Source: Chrysophaeum taylorii (lineage: Eukaryota > Sar > Pelagophyceae > Pelagomonadales > Pelagomonadaceae). Taken from it: 64,000 bases of DNA. The DNA lies in NCBI GenBank assembly GCA_029834535.1, contig JAQMWT010000140.1:24136-88135 (forward strand), given 5' to 3'. A program made the position numbers and the translations under genes. Under the pieces are notes generated by a model. That model ran no database searches. It was not told the DNA's origin and was given only the letters and a program-made list of their open reading frames with translations. Positions 1 to 9,340 of the stretch are shown in pieces (the stretch's first letter is position 1; every line of letters begins with the position of its first letter).

Positions 1-354
1 CGAATTTTCGTTCTCGAGCCGTCGGCCGCCGCCTGGGAACCGCTCAACAAAACAAAGCACGCGATCGACGCCGAGATCGCCAAGAGAACCTCGTCTCCTC
101 CCCAGGACACGACGAACCTTCTCGCACAACTCGGGGATCTCGTTTCTCAGAACCCTAACCTCGCTGCTATGATGCAGTCTGTTTCCCAAAATCCAGAGCT
201 CGCGACCGCGATGCAGACCGCGGCCGGCCAACTCATGGCTGCTAACCCCTCCCTGCAGCCCCCTTCCTCCAACCAGAACAACAATTCGGAAGACCAAATG
301 ACGGAGGATGAAGCGCTGATGGAGGCCATCCGCCGCTCGCTCCGGGAGCAGTAG
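1..354 (+). CDS. C-terminal part of a UIM-containing protein (partial)
   Basis: Frame 1 is open from the first base to the TAG at 352-354, giving 117 residues of the C-terminus of a protein that starts outside the window. The last 20 residues contain EDEALMEAIRRSLREQ, a good ubiquitin-interacting motif (acidic patch, A-I, x-x-S-L). Before it lie two NP-plus-Met segments (SQNPNLAAMM, SQNPELATAM) resembling STI1-like repeats of ubiquitin shuttle factors and co-chaperones. A role in binding ubiquitinated clients or in proteostasis is inferred from these two features only. The N-terminal domains that would name the protein are not visible. Confidence 0.7.
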   Translation, partial: RIFVLEPSAAAWEPLNKTKHAIDAEIAKRTSSPPQDTTNLLAQLGDLVSQNPNLAAMMQSVSQNPELATAMQTAAGQLMAANPSLQPPSSNQNNNSEDQMTEDEALMEAIRRSLREQ

Positions 355-726
355 ACGACGACGAGCTTTTAAAACCGCCGGTCGAAGCATTTATCACAAA
401 CCACCAGACTCGGGCGACCCTACCACCACACATTGGCAGCCTGGCGAGGGCAACTCACCTTTCTTTCTCTCTCACTCTGCGCATTTCCAATACTAGACTT
501 TTCATTTATCATCTTAAAAAAATAATATCGCGCTTGTTTTTACCCCCCCCCCCGTACGACCTGGGGGCGGGACGGGATTCTCCCCCGGGCCCCGCCCCTT
601 CCTTTCTTCGCCTGCCTCGCGCCTAGGCGACGACGACCGCGATTAATTATTATTTGGCATTTTCGCCTTCTAGAGTCAGACTAGACCCCCCCCCTTTTTA
701 TACTAATAATAATTTAGGGTCCGAGG
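355..726. other. Intergenic, no gene seen
   Basis: The stretch between the UIM gene and the next start codon holds C-runs (around 542-552 and 688-695) and AT-rich patches but no open frame of note and no recognisable RNA gene. It presumably contains the 3' end of the first transcript and the promoter of the next gene. Confidence 0.5.
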
Positions 727-1845
727 ATGGATGACGTCATTCACACAGTATCCCCTAACACTCCCCCCAAACCTCCGCCTAAACCTCCGCCTAAATCATT
801 AGGGTGTTGTATCTTTTGTGTTATTATGGAGGAAGAAGTAGCTCCACCCGTTATTAACCCATTGGACGAGTTTCTCCGGGACTACTCCGAAGACTCTGAT
901 GAGGATGAAGACGTGCTGAGCTTTGGGACAAATGGAGACGAGGCTTCGCCGGCACCGCGAGGACCCAGGTTCAGCCTTAGAGGGTTCGAGAATGACACCA
1001 CCGAAGATCTCGTAAGTCTCGAGAGCGTGCTGCAGTTTGCCTTTCCGCGCAATTTGCACCATCCAATGTCGACGGGGAGGCTCTTCGCGTTCGGGCTCTA
1101 CGGGCCACTGGTTGGTGGCCAACTGAGATCTGGGGCGCGCGGCAGTCGCGTCGTACGCGGATGGGAGCTAGACGCGATGTGCGACCAATTCGAGCGCGAG
1201 GATATCCTCAGGGTCTACACCAAAGCCGAGAAACTCATGAGCAAACACGAGCAGGACGAGGTCATCGCGCAAGCGAAGAAATCAAAAGGACGAGGCCTGC
1301 TTCCCCAACTCTCCAAGGACCAAATTAGGGAGATCTTCGCGACCCTCCCCCGCAACGTCGACGGCCTCTTCCGGTTCCACGACATGCAACGCGCCATTCT
1401 TGACTTCCGTCAGGACCGCATCCAGCGCCTCAAGCTCATGTATCCTGATGTTTCCGCGCGCGCGGACCGCGTCGTTCCGGTGCCTCGGGCGACGGCGGCG
1501 GCGGCTCAATCTCAGGCGACGTCGATGCGGTCGCGCGCGGCGTCATCAAAAACAGGTCGCCCTCGTGTGAGCGCCGACGTCGCGCCAGCGGCCATGTTCA
1601 TGCGGAAGACGGGACTGACCCCAAACGGAATCGCAATCCAGACCAACAAGCTCCTGAGCGACCGCGCCTTTACCATGTGCCACATCCAGGATGGCAATTC
1701 CCCTGAACTCACGGCCAACGTCCGCCTCATCCGCCACGACCGCCCGGACCGCCACCTTTCCGGCCGCTTCGATTCTGCCTCCAAGCCCATTCCGGACACC
1801 CTCCCCCGCCTCAACTTGATACGCTCCCTGCGCCACGGGGTTTAA
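727..1845 (+). CDS. Conserved-looking hypothetical protein, 372 aa
   Basis: Uninterrupted ORF starting at ATG 727. The N-terminus has three PPKP repeats, and a second in-frame ATG at residue 34 (position 826) begins a more typical acidic N-terminus, so the start is uncertain. The middle (about residues 150-240) is charged and helical, with LSKDQIREIFATLP and a following FRFHDMQRAILDF segment that could be a degenerate EF-hand-like pair, but no canonical calcium loop is present. The C-terminal third carries a Ser/Arg-rich linker and a compact segment KTGLTPNGIAIQTNKLLSDR that looks like a conserved motif. I do not recognise the family. Codon use is GC-rich like the host genes. Confidence 0.6.
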   Translation: MDDVIHTVSPNTPPKPPPKPPPKSLGCCIFCVIMEEEVAPPVINPLDEFLRDYSEDSDEDEDVLSFGTNGDEASPAPRGPRFSLRGFENDTTEDLVSLESVLQFAFPRNLHHPMSTGRLFAFGLYGPLVGGQLRSGARGSRVVRGWELDAMCDQFEREDILRVYTKAEKLMSKHEQDEVIAQAKKSKGRGLLPQLSKDQIREIFATLPRNVDGLFRFHDMQRAILDFRQDRIQRLKLMYPDVSARADRVVPVPRATAAAAQSQATSMRSRAASSKTGRPRVSADVAPAAMFMRKTGLTPNGIAIQTNKLLSDRAFTMCHIQDGNSPELTANVRLIRHDRPDRHLSGRFDSASKPIPDTLPRLNLIRSLRHGV

Positions 1846-1886
1846 TTGTGGTAGAGATGAATATTGCAAAGCTGTGTGTGATTGTT

Positions 1887-1918
1887 AGAAGAAGAAGAAG
1901 AAGAAGAAGAAGAAGAAA
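1887..1918. repeat. (AGA)n microsatellite
   Basis: About ten AGA units in the 3' flank of the 372-aa gene. Similar trinucleotide tracts flank many genes here. Confidence 0.95.
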
Positions 1919-1971
1919 CGAGCTGTAATAGTAGTTGGACGCGGTAATGCCGTCGATGATATTATTCCTGT

Positions 1972-2001
<30 letters not shown>
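1972..2001. repeat. (CGG)n microsatellite
   Basis: Ten CGG units in the gap between two genes (1846-2291). The rest of that gap shows C- and G-runs and no supported gene. Confidence 0.95.
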
Positions 2002-2002
<1 letters not shown>

Positions 2003-2291
2003 ACCTGGAGATTCATGCTCGTCGCCGTTCTTTGGGTACGCACGTACGTACGTGCGTCCTCGCCCCCCCCCCCCTACCTACCTCTCCGGTGCTGCGTCCA
2101 GTCGCCTCGACAGCACATGTGCATAACCATTGACCGGGGGGGGCTTGTGAACGTGTACCTCCTCCTGCGTACCCCGCCGCGCACACCCAACGGCGGCCAC
2201 GTATATTATTAAAACCCCTTGGGAATGATGATGATGTCATAAATCTCCTGCTTGAAGAATGAAAGCACCGCCACGTAGGTAAGTCTAGGGT

Positions 2292-2774
2292 ATGAGTGTG
2301 ATCCGCGACCCCGTTATGGAGGTGTCCGCCGCATGCGCAGCGATGGAATTGGATTTAATCGAGCGACGCGAGCGCGAACGAAGGGAGGCGCGGCTGGCGA
2401 GCGAAGGAAAGCGCGCGGCGCAACGAAACAGAGATCTCCTCAATGCTCTCGACGCCGTCCTGTGCCGGCGTTTAGGGCCCTGCCCGCTCGCGCAGGCGGC
2501 CCTCGACGTCTACGTTGAAGCAGCGCGCCTCGAAGCCCAACCTCCGGCGGAGGAAGCGCTCGAGGCGTGCGACACACCCACACCTTTAGAGGAGAGCCCA
2601 CCGCAAGAAGAGGACGAGGAAACGGACGAGGACGTCGACGTAGCGACCGCAGCGTCCTCCTTCGTTCTTGGGGCCACGAATCGACCACCTAAGAAGAAGC
2701 TCAACCTCGACTACTCCAAAATAGGCGCCTCTCTAAACTGCCAAGATGACGACACCGACGAATTCGATGATTGA
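2292..2774 (+). CDS. Small acidic hypothetical protein, 160 aa
   Basis: ORF from ATG 2292 to TGA 2774. Residues 15-50 form a strongly charged, likely coiled-coil helix rich in E and R. The middle is Ala/Leu-rich with three Cys, followed by a long acidic stretch (about 90-120) and a basic patch PPKKKLNLDYSKI near the C-terminus that ends in an acidic tail. The composition suggests a soluble adaptor or nuclear protein, but nothing specific identifies it. The ORF is kept because its codon bias matches neighbouring host genes and it has no interruption. Confidence 0.5.
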   Translation: MSVIRDPVMEVSAACAAMELDLIERRERERREARLASEGKRAAQRNRDLLNALDAVLCRRLGPCPLAQAALDVYVEAARLEAQPPAEEALEACDTPTPLEESPPQEEDEETDEDVDVATAASSFVLGATNRPPKKKLNLDYSKIGASLNCQDDDTDEFDD

Positions 2775-4454
2775 CACCCGAAGGAGAATTCGCTTCTAGT
2801 AGGAAAATTTGCCCTCTAATAGCGCCCGCATGAAGATGAAGATGAAGGGGGCAACATTGGAGGGTACTCCAGTAGCTGGTTCCTAATTTGTACACAAGGC
2901 GCGCCGTCAGCGAGATGTCGTCGTCTCGTTTTGGACATGGCGTGCGTCTACCGCCTTGTGGACGCCAAGGGCTGGTGGTTGTGTGGTCATCATCCACGCG
3001 CGCTGGCGCTGTAGCATCGTCTTCGCCACCTCGAGGCCCCCAAAGTCACCAAGGTGCCCCAACGAGGAATCCGACGCGAACTTTTGGCAGGATCTCGGCG
3101 CAGTCCGCGACGATGAGGGCACAAAGTGGTCGATGCGGGCTTCACACGCGTTTGACTCCCGTGCCATTCCCCACAAACGCGCCTTCTTCTGGGGCGCCCT
3201 ACGCTCTACAACGCGGTCCCCTGCAAGCGACGTAATGGCCGCGTTGGCCTTTTCTTTCCTTTCTTCGCCGCCGCGCGCCGTGCTAATTTTGAGCTCGGGA
3301 GTCGCTATCTTGGGTGCGTCTGCATCTGGACGTCAACTCCCAGTTGTTGTAATTATTAGACTTATTATTACTGCCTTCAGGCAACATGTCTGGCTGTGTC
3401 GCCACGAACTTCTTAACGCACGTGGTATGGCCAAGAAGACCAGTCTCGCGGCGTACGCGTGGCTGTCTGGGTCAAGCCAGCGGGGGCCTTTGTTGCCACT
3501 CCTACCGCCGCCTCAGGCGTCGCCTGCAAGCATCGTGGTACATGAATGGACAGCCTCTTCGGATCCGGGAAGGAGAAGAAAGAGGCGTCGACGTCGTCGG
3601 AGACCGTCGAACGTGCTGCAGTCGTAAGCCGACTACGCGAACGTCGCAGCTCCTGGGTCTCGAGCCCAAGACGCAGCTCGAACAACTCAAGGATGAGATC
3701 TGCGCATGTTGCCCGACGTTGACATTTCCAGCAGCGTATCGGTGCGCAGCCTCCTTCCAGAGATGGTCTCATCGGGCCGCGGGCGGCTACTCGTCTTAGT
3801 ATTGTTCTGAATGAAGATCAGCGCCGCGCATCGCTGCTCCAAGGAGACCCAGCGCCCTTTGCGAGCACTGGTGAATTTGTTGCGCTGCCCGTACACGCTC
3901 CACAACATTTTTGCACTCATCACTAGTTGGTCGGCCTGCCAACCAGTACAAGAAGAAGTGCGACAAGACGCGCTACGCGAGCAAAGTAGCGACGCTCCTT
4001 TTCGCTTTTTACGAGGACCTTTCGGGGAGAACACGTCATCGCGACCATCTTCCCCCAGTAGTGCGCGCTCCTCTGGTCTACGCTTTCCTACATTCCCTGC
4101 GCGCACGTCGAGTTTTCCTTTCTCCCCGCGGCTGCGAGACTACTTTCCAAAAAAGGAACATCTTTTCCACCTCCTGCGTGGTTGCTTACCGTCGTGGCGT
4201 GTCCGCTCCCGGTCGCTCTGTGGCACCCCCCCCCTTTTTGATGCGTGATATGGCGCGCTACAGTTCGGCATCGCTTCTCGCCGTGGGGGAATTGCGACGC
4301 CTGGGTGCAGACGACTAAGCGGGGAGAGAACGCCGTGTTGGCGAGCACGGGGGGGGGGGTGGGGTTGCTTGTGCTTGGTTGGTGAGGAGAGGAGGCGACT
4401 CGTGCGGAGGGTGACGGCTTGTTCGGCGGGCGGCGGAAAAACATTATTATTATT
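2775..4454. other. Gene-poor region with coding-like shreds
   Basis: No intact gene is supported. Short protein-like segments occur on the + strand in different frames: about 3060-3240 (FWQDLGAVRDDEGTKWSM), 3547-3606 (MDSLFGSGKEKKEAS, with a GTAAGC donor-like site after it), 3797-3920 (NEDQRRASLLQGDPAPF) and 3930-4020 (NQYKKKCDKTRYASK). They are separated by stops and frame changes, so this looks like a decayed gene or transposon. I cannot name it. Confidence 0.35.
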
Positions 4455-5410
4455 AGGGAAAAGTCAAGTTTCCAACCACCATGTATGTTTGGTCACCGTA
4501 AATCCCCAACAAGTTTGGTCACTTAAGTTTAGTCAATCCGTATCTTGGCTGACTAAACTTATGCTTGAGGAAAGCAAGGATAGGGCTCGCTGACAAAACA
4601 AGGCCCGCTGTGATCAAGCATTTGGAGGTTCTGCATGTCGCGTCGTGACTCCGGAGCGTCCTTCGACTTCGACACGGATGACGAGGAAGTCGATATCGAC
4701 GAGGGCTTCGCTCAGGTCGAGCGGGACCGTGCTGGTATCACGCTGACGTCGGGCGACGACGACACCAAGAACGGCAAGCGTGGCCTGACGAAGGTTAACG
4801 ACTGTGACAGATCGCCGCGTACGCTGTCGCAGCTCAGAATGTTCAAGCACCACGTTTCGCTGCTTTCACGCTACCCGACGAAATCCGAATTTAGTATGTG
4901 CGTTCGGGAAGAGGCCGAGTTGCAGCAGAAGATGGTCGACACGGGGGAAGCAACAGCGTGCATAACATGATCAATACCGCGACGGCGTTGTCGTTCAAGT
5001 GTAAAGTAGAGGGCTGCGGCTTCTTTAAGCGCGCTGCTCGTCGTGATGGGCTTATAGACTTCGTCGTCACGCATGATGAACCTCACACAGGAGTTTTTAC
5101 ACCGACGAAAACCCAGCCCAAGTCGAACTACCGCGCAGAGCACTTCTTAGAGGCCGTGACGACCATCATCAAGAAGGGCTCTATGGAGAGCAAGTCAGGA
5201 GGCACTACTCGGAAAGGCGTCTGGTAGATGTCCACAACAACGTCATCAAGGAAAGGCTCAATGAGATGACGAACCGTGAGCATACACTCTCATCCGTCGA
5301 GAACATCTAGCTCAAGTCATCCTAGCGCTCTTGGGAAACGAGGAGAGGAACGCGGTATCAGCGGTGTCTTGCGCAGGTCTTGTTTGTGGCTGTTGTCCTG
5401 CGAGGAGGTG

Positions 5411-5640
5411 CATGTGTGTGATCAAACTTGTAATGTTCTGACCAAACTTTGTGACAAAACTTGTGACTGTATGACCAAACGTGTGACTTTATGACCAAAC
5501 TTTTGACTTGGTGACCAAACTTGTGACTTAATGATCAAACTTATGTTCGTGTGATCAAACTTTGTGATTAAACTTGTAGCTTTCTGATCAAACTCTTTTG
5601 GTTTCGTGACCACACTTGAAAATCGTAGCTTAGTGTGTTA
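5411..5640. repeat. Internal array of GACCAAACTT-type repeats
   Basis: At least ten degenerate copies of the motif TGACCAAACTTG, spaced roughly 15-25 bp, lie inside MULE copy 1. The motif is the same as in the element ends. It may be a large intron, an old nested end, or a set of transposase or host factor binding sites. Confidence 0.75.
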
Positions 5641-7701
5641 GTATACTTCGCCACATCTACATTCACGTGTGTGCATCAAAGTCACACTTGTCATTCTCTT
5701 AGGCGGAGTTGCACGCTTGCCAGCGCGCGTTGCGAGCCCACGGTCATGCGGTTAAGTTGTATGGCGCGAAACAAGGAGATCTCCTGAAGGTATTCATGAA
5801 GAGGCTCAAGTCTGAGCACAAGTCGGAACAAGAGTTCAGGCATGGCTCCGACAGGAGCCGGTACAAGAGCTTAGACCTCAACGACTACAAGATCCCTGAA
5901 ACGCTGCAGTCACCTGCCTTGGCTGATAGGAAGTTCTTCTTAGGTTATGTCGTCGTGTCGAAACCCGCCATACGCATGATGAATGCGGGCCTCCTGCGCC
6001 GGCAGGCGTTTATTGACGGCGTTCACTGCCTCGACAACCAGGTGATGATTTCTGTGACCGGCCGTGATGCCAACAACCACCTCGTGATGATATCCACTTC
6101 GTGGTGGAACATGACCGAGTCTGCGGAATCGATCGGCAAGGTCATTAAACTGACCGTCGAGAACATCCCGCACAGGAACTGTCAGGGATTCGTCATAGTA
6201 CAGGACTTCCAAAAGGGAAGTCTCATAGCGCACGTCACCGTGAGTGACTTCGCTAGCACCATTTGATTCCTCGTCTAATTCCGATTCCTGCGCAGCATAC
6301 GCCCGAGGCCGACGCCTTCTCGTGCAGTAAGTCTTTGATGAACTGTTTACTCTTCGTGAATACGTCCTATTCACAGTGAACCACGGCAGCGAGAACATCG
6401 CAAAGATCGCGGAATCCGGGGATGCCGCTATCTTTCGTCGCTTTGTTGAGGCGCCTACGAAGGCGGCCAGCGACGCTTTTCATGCCGAACTTTCTCCCAA
6501 GGCCCAGCGTTGGGTGAGTCATAATCTCCTCGTGGCATTGAGTTTTCTGGCACTACAGGTTGCCAGTCGGCGCGAATATGCGCGAAAGCATCTGAACGAT
6601 CAGGAAGCAGACACCGTCACAGTGTTAGACGGGCCCAGGGCACTCTTTGGCACGAGTACGAACAACCTGGCGGAGGCTTTCAACAAGAAGCACATCAACG
6701 CGAGGTTATGCAACGGACCCAAGTCCCTCCAGACCTTGTTCGCTGAGCAGGCAACGACCTACGCGGATACGAGCGCAGCGGCCATCCGGTGCGCAAAAAC
6801 CGGCGAGAGGCTCACGTGAGTCTTCCTCGTGTTCGGATGCAAATTGTTGCGTCATTAGTTTCGTCTTGTCTTCGATCAAAATAGCGTGTTTTCGGCCAAT
6901 AATCTCAAGGGTCTCAACCATCTCAAATACGTACGGGCCTACGGGCCTTTGTCTTTTCAGATCAAACTCCCGTTGTTATGTTCACACTTGTCGGGTTGTT
7001 CTATGTGATATCTAAGCGTGAACCGTAGGCCCAACTACAATAATGATGCCCAAGTCAAGGTTGCAAAAAGCAAGACCCGGATAACAAGAGTTCAGCCTTA
7101 CGGCGGCGGCGCCGGGGCCAATAAGGGGACGTTCTTGGTGTATGTCAAAGGTGACAACAATCAGCAACTTACGTCCGTCGTTGTTATCGGGCAGAAGGGA
7201 TACGTGAATTTTGAAGATTCGGAGCAACTCGACGTACTTTCCTGTAGCTGTGGCAACTACGCGTTCTCTCGCTTGCCGTGCGTTTGCATGATTGGAGCTC
7301 AGATAGCTCGCGGTGAGCATGCTGAGGATCTCTATCCACTTTGGACCACGACGCAGCGTTGGGAAAATCAATATCGGGTCGGGGGGGTGTTTCCGATTCT
7401 CAACGCAACGGAAATTGAGTCGGCGCAAGGAGAAATTGAAGCCGAATGCAAAGAAGCTGGTGAGGAGTTTGAGCCTTGGCTGCCATCCGCGATCGGGCCC
7501 CGACGGACAGGCAGGCCAAAGACCGACCAACGCCAAGAATCCTCGCTGCGGAAGAATACGGGGTCGGGGTCAAAGAAGGACCGGAAGCGAGCACGAAAAG
7601 AAATGGCCAAGACGTTCGCCGGGTTGGACCCAGAAGGAACTGCAGCCCGGGTCGCCAGTAAAAAGCGGAGGAAAGGAGGCCGCAAAGCAACCGAGCCTCC
7701 C

Positions 7702-7842
7702 GAGCCTACCGAGCCTCCCGCGTCTACCAAGCCTACCGAGCCTCCCGCGTCTCCCGCGTATACCGAGCCTCCCGCGTCGACCGAGCCTCCCGCGTATACC
7801 GAGCCTCCCGCGTCTACCGAGCCTCCCGCGTCGACCGAGCCC
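7702..7842 (+). repeat. Coding tandem repeat (PPAST/PPAYT)
   Basis: Imperfect 15-nt units encoding EPPAS and EPPAY, in frame within the MULE transposase between the SWIM zinc motif and the Tudor-like segment. A flexible linker is likely. Confidence 0.85.
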
Positions 7843-9055
7843 CCAAACAAGCAGCAGAAAGAGTCGTCTACAAGCTCGTTTCCTCCCTGGTGGCCAACAG
7901 ACAAAGAAGCGTGGGACCGTGCGCGCGCCGAGCTCACCACCACCCTCAATATGCTTACGGCGCGCGGAAGGAGTTTCAAATCAGTCCGGGTGATGGCTTC
8001 GGATGTGCCATATCCCGCTGCGCAGCCTAAACACTACGTTCCTGGAACAGTCACCTACGCCAGAAACAAGTTCGCCGTCACGTACGACAACGGGGACGAT
8101 ACGGAGCGATATGATGCGAACGACGAAGACAAGGGAATCCTTGCCGAGCTGAGTATGGGGTACTTCTTACCTTTCGAGAACGATTCAGTGCGATATTCGA
8201 AGCCGAGTTCAATGATGTGTGTTTTTATGGGAGTGTCCAAGAATGTTTGTAGCAGCGAGCTCGTGTGACCCCACGGTCCTATCGGGCATGTACACCCAAT
8301 GCACTCGACACGGAAACAACAGGCTTCGTGCAGGAATCCAATCAATCAGGACGGCCTACGCGTGCTCCACCGGCCGGAAAGCCTCGCTCCAAGAAAAGGA
8401 CCCAGTGCGCCATGTTCTCCGCTCGTTCAACAAGGCTCACAGGTGACTTGTTTATTTCCAAGCTCCCGCGTCGACTTCAAATCCATGGTTCATTAACGCC
8501 CGGGGGGCACTTCGACCTAGCCGTGTGGTTGCCTCGACAAGACCGCCGACGACAACCTCCACAACACTATCAAGAGGCACCCTCCTTAGAACCTCTGATG
8601 CGCGCTCTCGACCCTGAATCGATTCGCAAAGACGCTCTCCCTCTCGGATTTTGGGATCCAGAATGGGGTGATCCGTGTCACGCTGACCATTTACCTTTGT
8701 CTTTTGGCGTCTGCCTCTTGCCGAAGAATGGCGGACGACCACGGCAACAGCACCATGGTGAGTCGCGGTATTGGATGCTCCTACGATGGAAGGTGCGAGA
8801 ATAGGCCCAGCTTTACCGCGTCAAGCCGTGGGAAACTGCTGGCGAGGCCGCGCGTCGCAGCCCTCAATATGCGAAGCTCCTTGCGTATCGCCGCGCTGCC
8901 TTAGGATCTCCTTCTAAGGCGGTCATGGGGGGGTGTCCATGCCGCGCGTGTAACGCCACGGTAGATTCTGCGTAGCTGCAGCACCTAGCTTTCGTTTTAA
9001 AAGCATTTTCGCACCAAAAGCGCTCACGCGCCCCCTTAAAAAGCCTCCTTAAGTT

Positions 9056-9318
9056 TGATTTAAAAGGCCGAAGTTTGGTCAATACTGTGGAAGTTTGAGG
9101 AGTAGTGACCAAACTTGTTGACCAAACTTACAAGGAAATTAGTCAAACTTGAAGGGTTGATTGATCAAACTTAATGCAACTTCGGAGTGACCAAACTTAA
9201 CTGACCTAACTTCTATGGAAAGTGACCACACATGTGAGTTTTTCCTTAATCATACATCAAAATCGAGCAAACATGAGAGAAATTCACCAAACTTTTTGAC
9301 CAAACTTGACGGATCCCT
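9056..9318. repeat. Right subterminal repeat region of MULE copy 1
   Basis: Around ten copies of AAGTTTGGTC or its complement in 260 bp, ending at the terminal inverted repeat. Almost the same block occurs at 11546-11808 in copy 2. Arrays like this are commonly transposase-binding regions in Mutator-like elements; that function is inferred. Confidence 0.8.
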
Positions 9319-9340
9319 TATTATTATTATTATTATTATT

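Larger units (their letters stand above)
4635..8268 (+). pseudogene. MULE transposase gene, multi-exon, probably inactive
   Basis: A Mutator-family transposase can be traced through several frames. The N-terminal part starts at ATG 4635 and shifts frame near 4945; in-frame stops follow at 5200-5340. The core from about 5709 has RQAFIDGVHCL, GRDANNH and IVQDFQKG, matching the MULE DDE region. Predicted GT-AG introns that keep the frame are 6240-6295, 6327-6376, 6514-6558 and, less surely, 6816-7028. Next come GTSTNNLAEAFNKK (MULE C-terminal core) and a SWIM-type zinc motif CSCGNYAFSRLPCVC at about 7243-7290, in which the final His is Cys. A low-complexity PPAST/PPAYT block precedes a Tudor-like segment (YVPGTVTYARNKFAVTYDNG) at about 8030-8130. 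The gene may continue beyond 8268, as protein-like sequence shared with copy 2 lies at 8600-8900. Confidence 0.75.
4455..9318 (+). mobile_element. MULE-type DNA transposon, copy 1
   Basis: The left end starts AGGGAAAAGTCAAGTTT and the right end is its imperfect inverse (14 of 17 positions match). Both ends sit in TTA repeats: TTATTATTATT precedes 4455 and a 22-nt TTA tract follows 9318, consistent with a 9-11 bp target duplication made ambiguous by the microsatellite. The subterminal regions are filled with copies of AAGTTTGGTCA and its complement. The interior encodes a Mutator-like transposase on the + strand. The same termini recur in the copy starting at 9341, which shows these are true element ends. 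Confidence 0.85.

Noticed and set aside
1010-1033. 24-nt GTAAGT...CAG stretch as an intron in the 372-aa gene
   Set aside because: It keeps the frame when translated and is shorter than all other introns seen here (41 nt or more).
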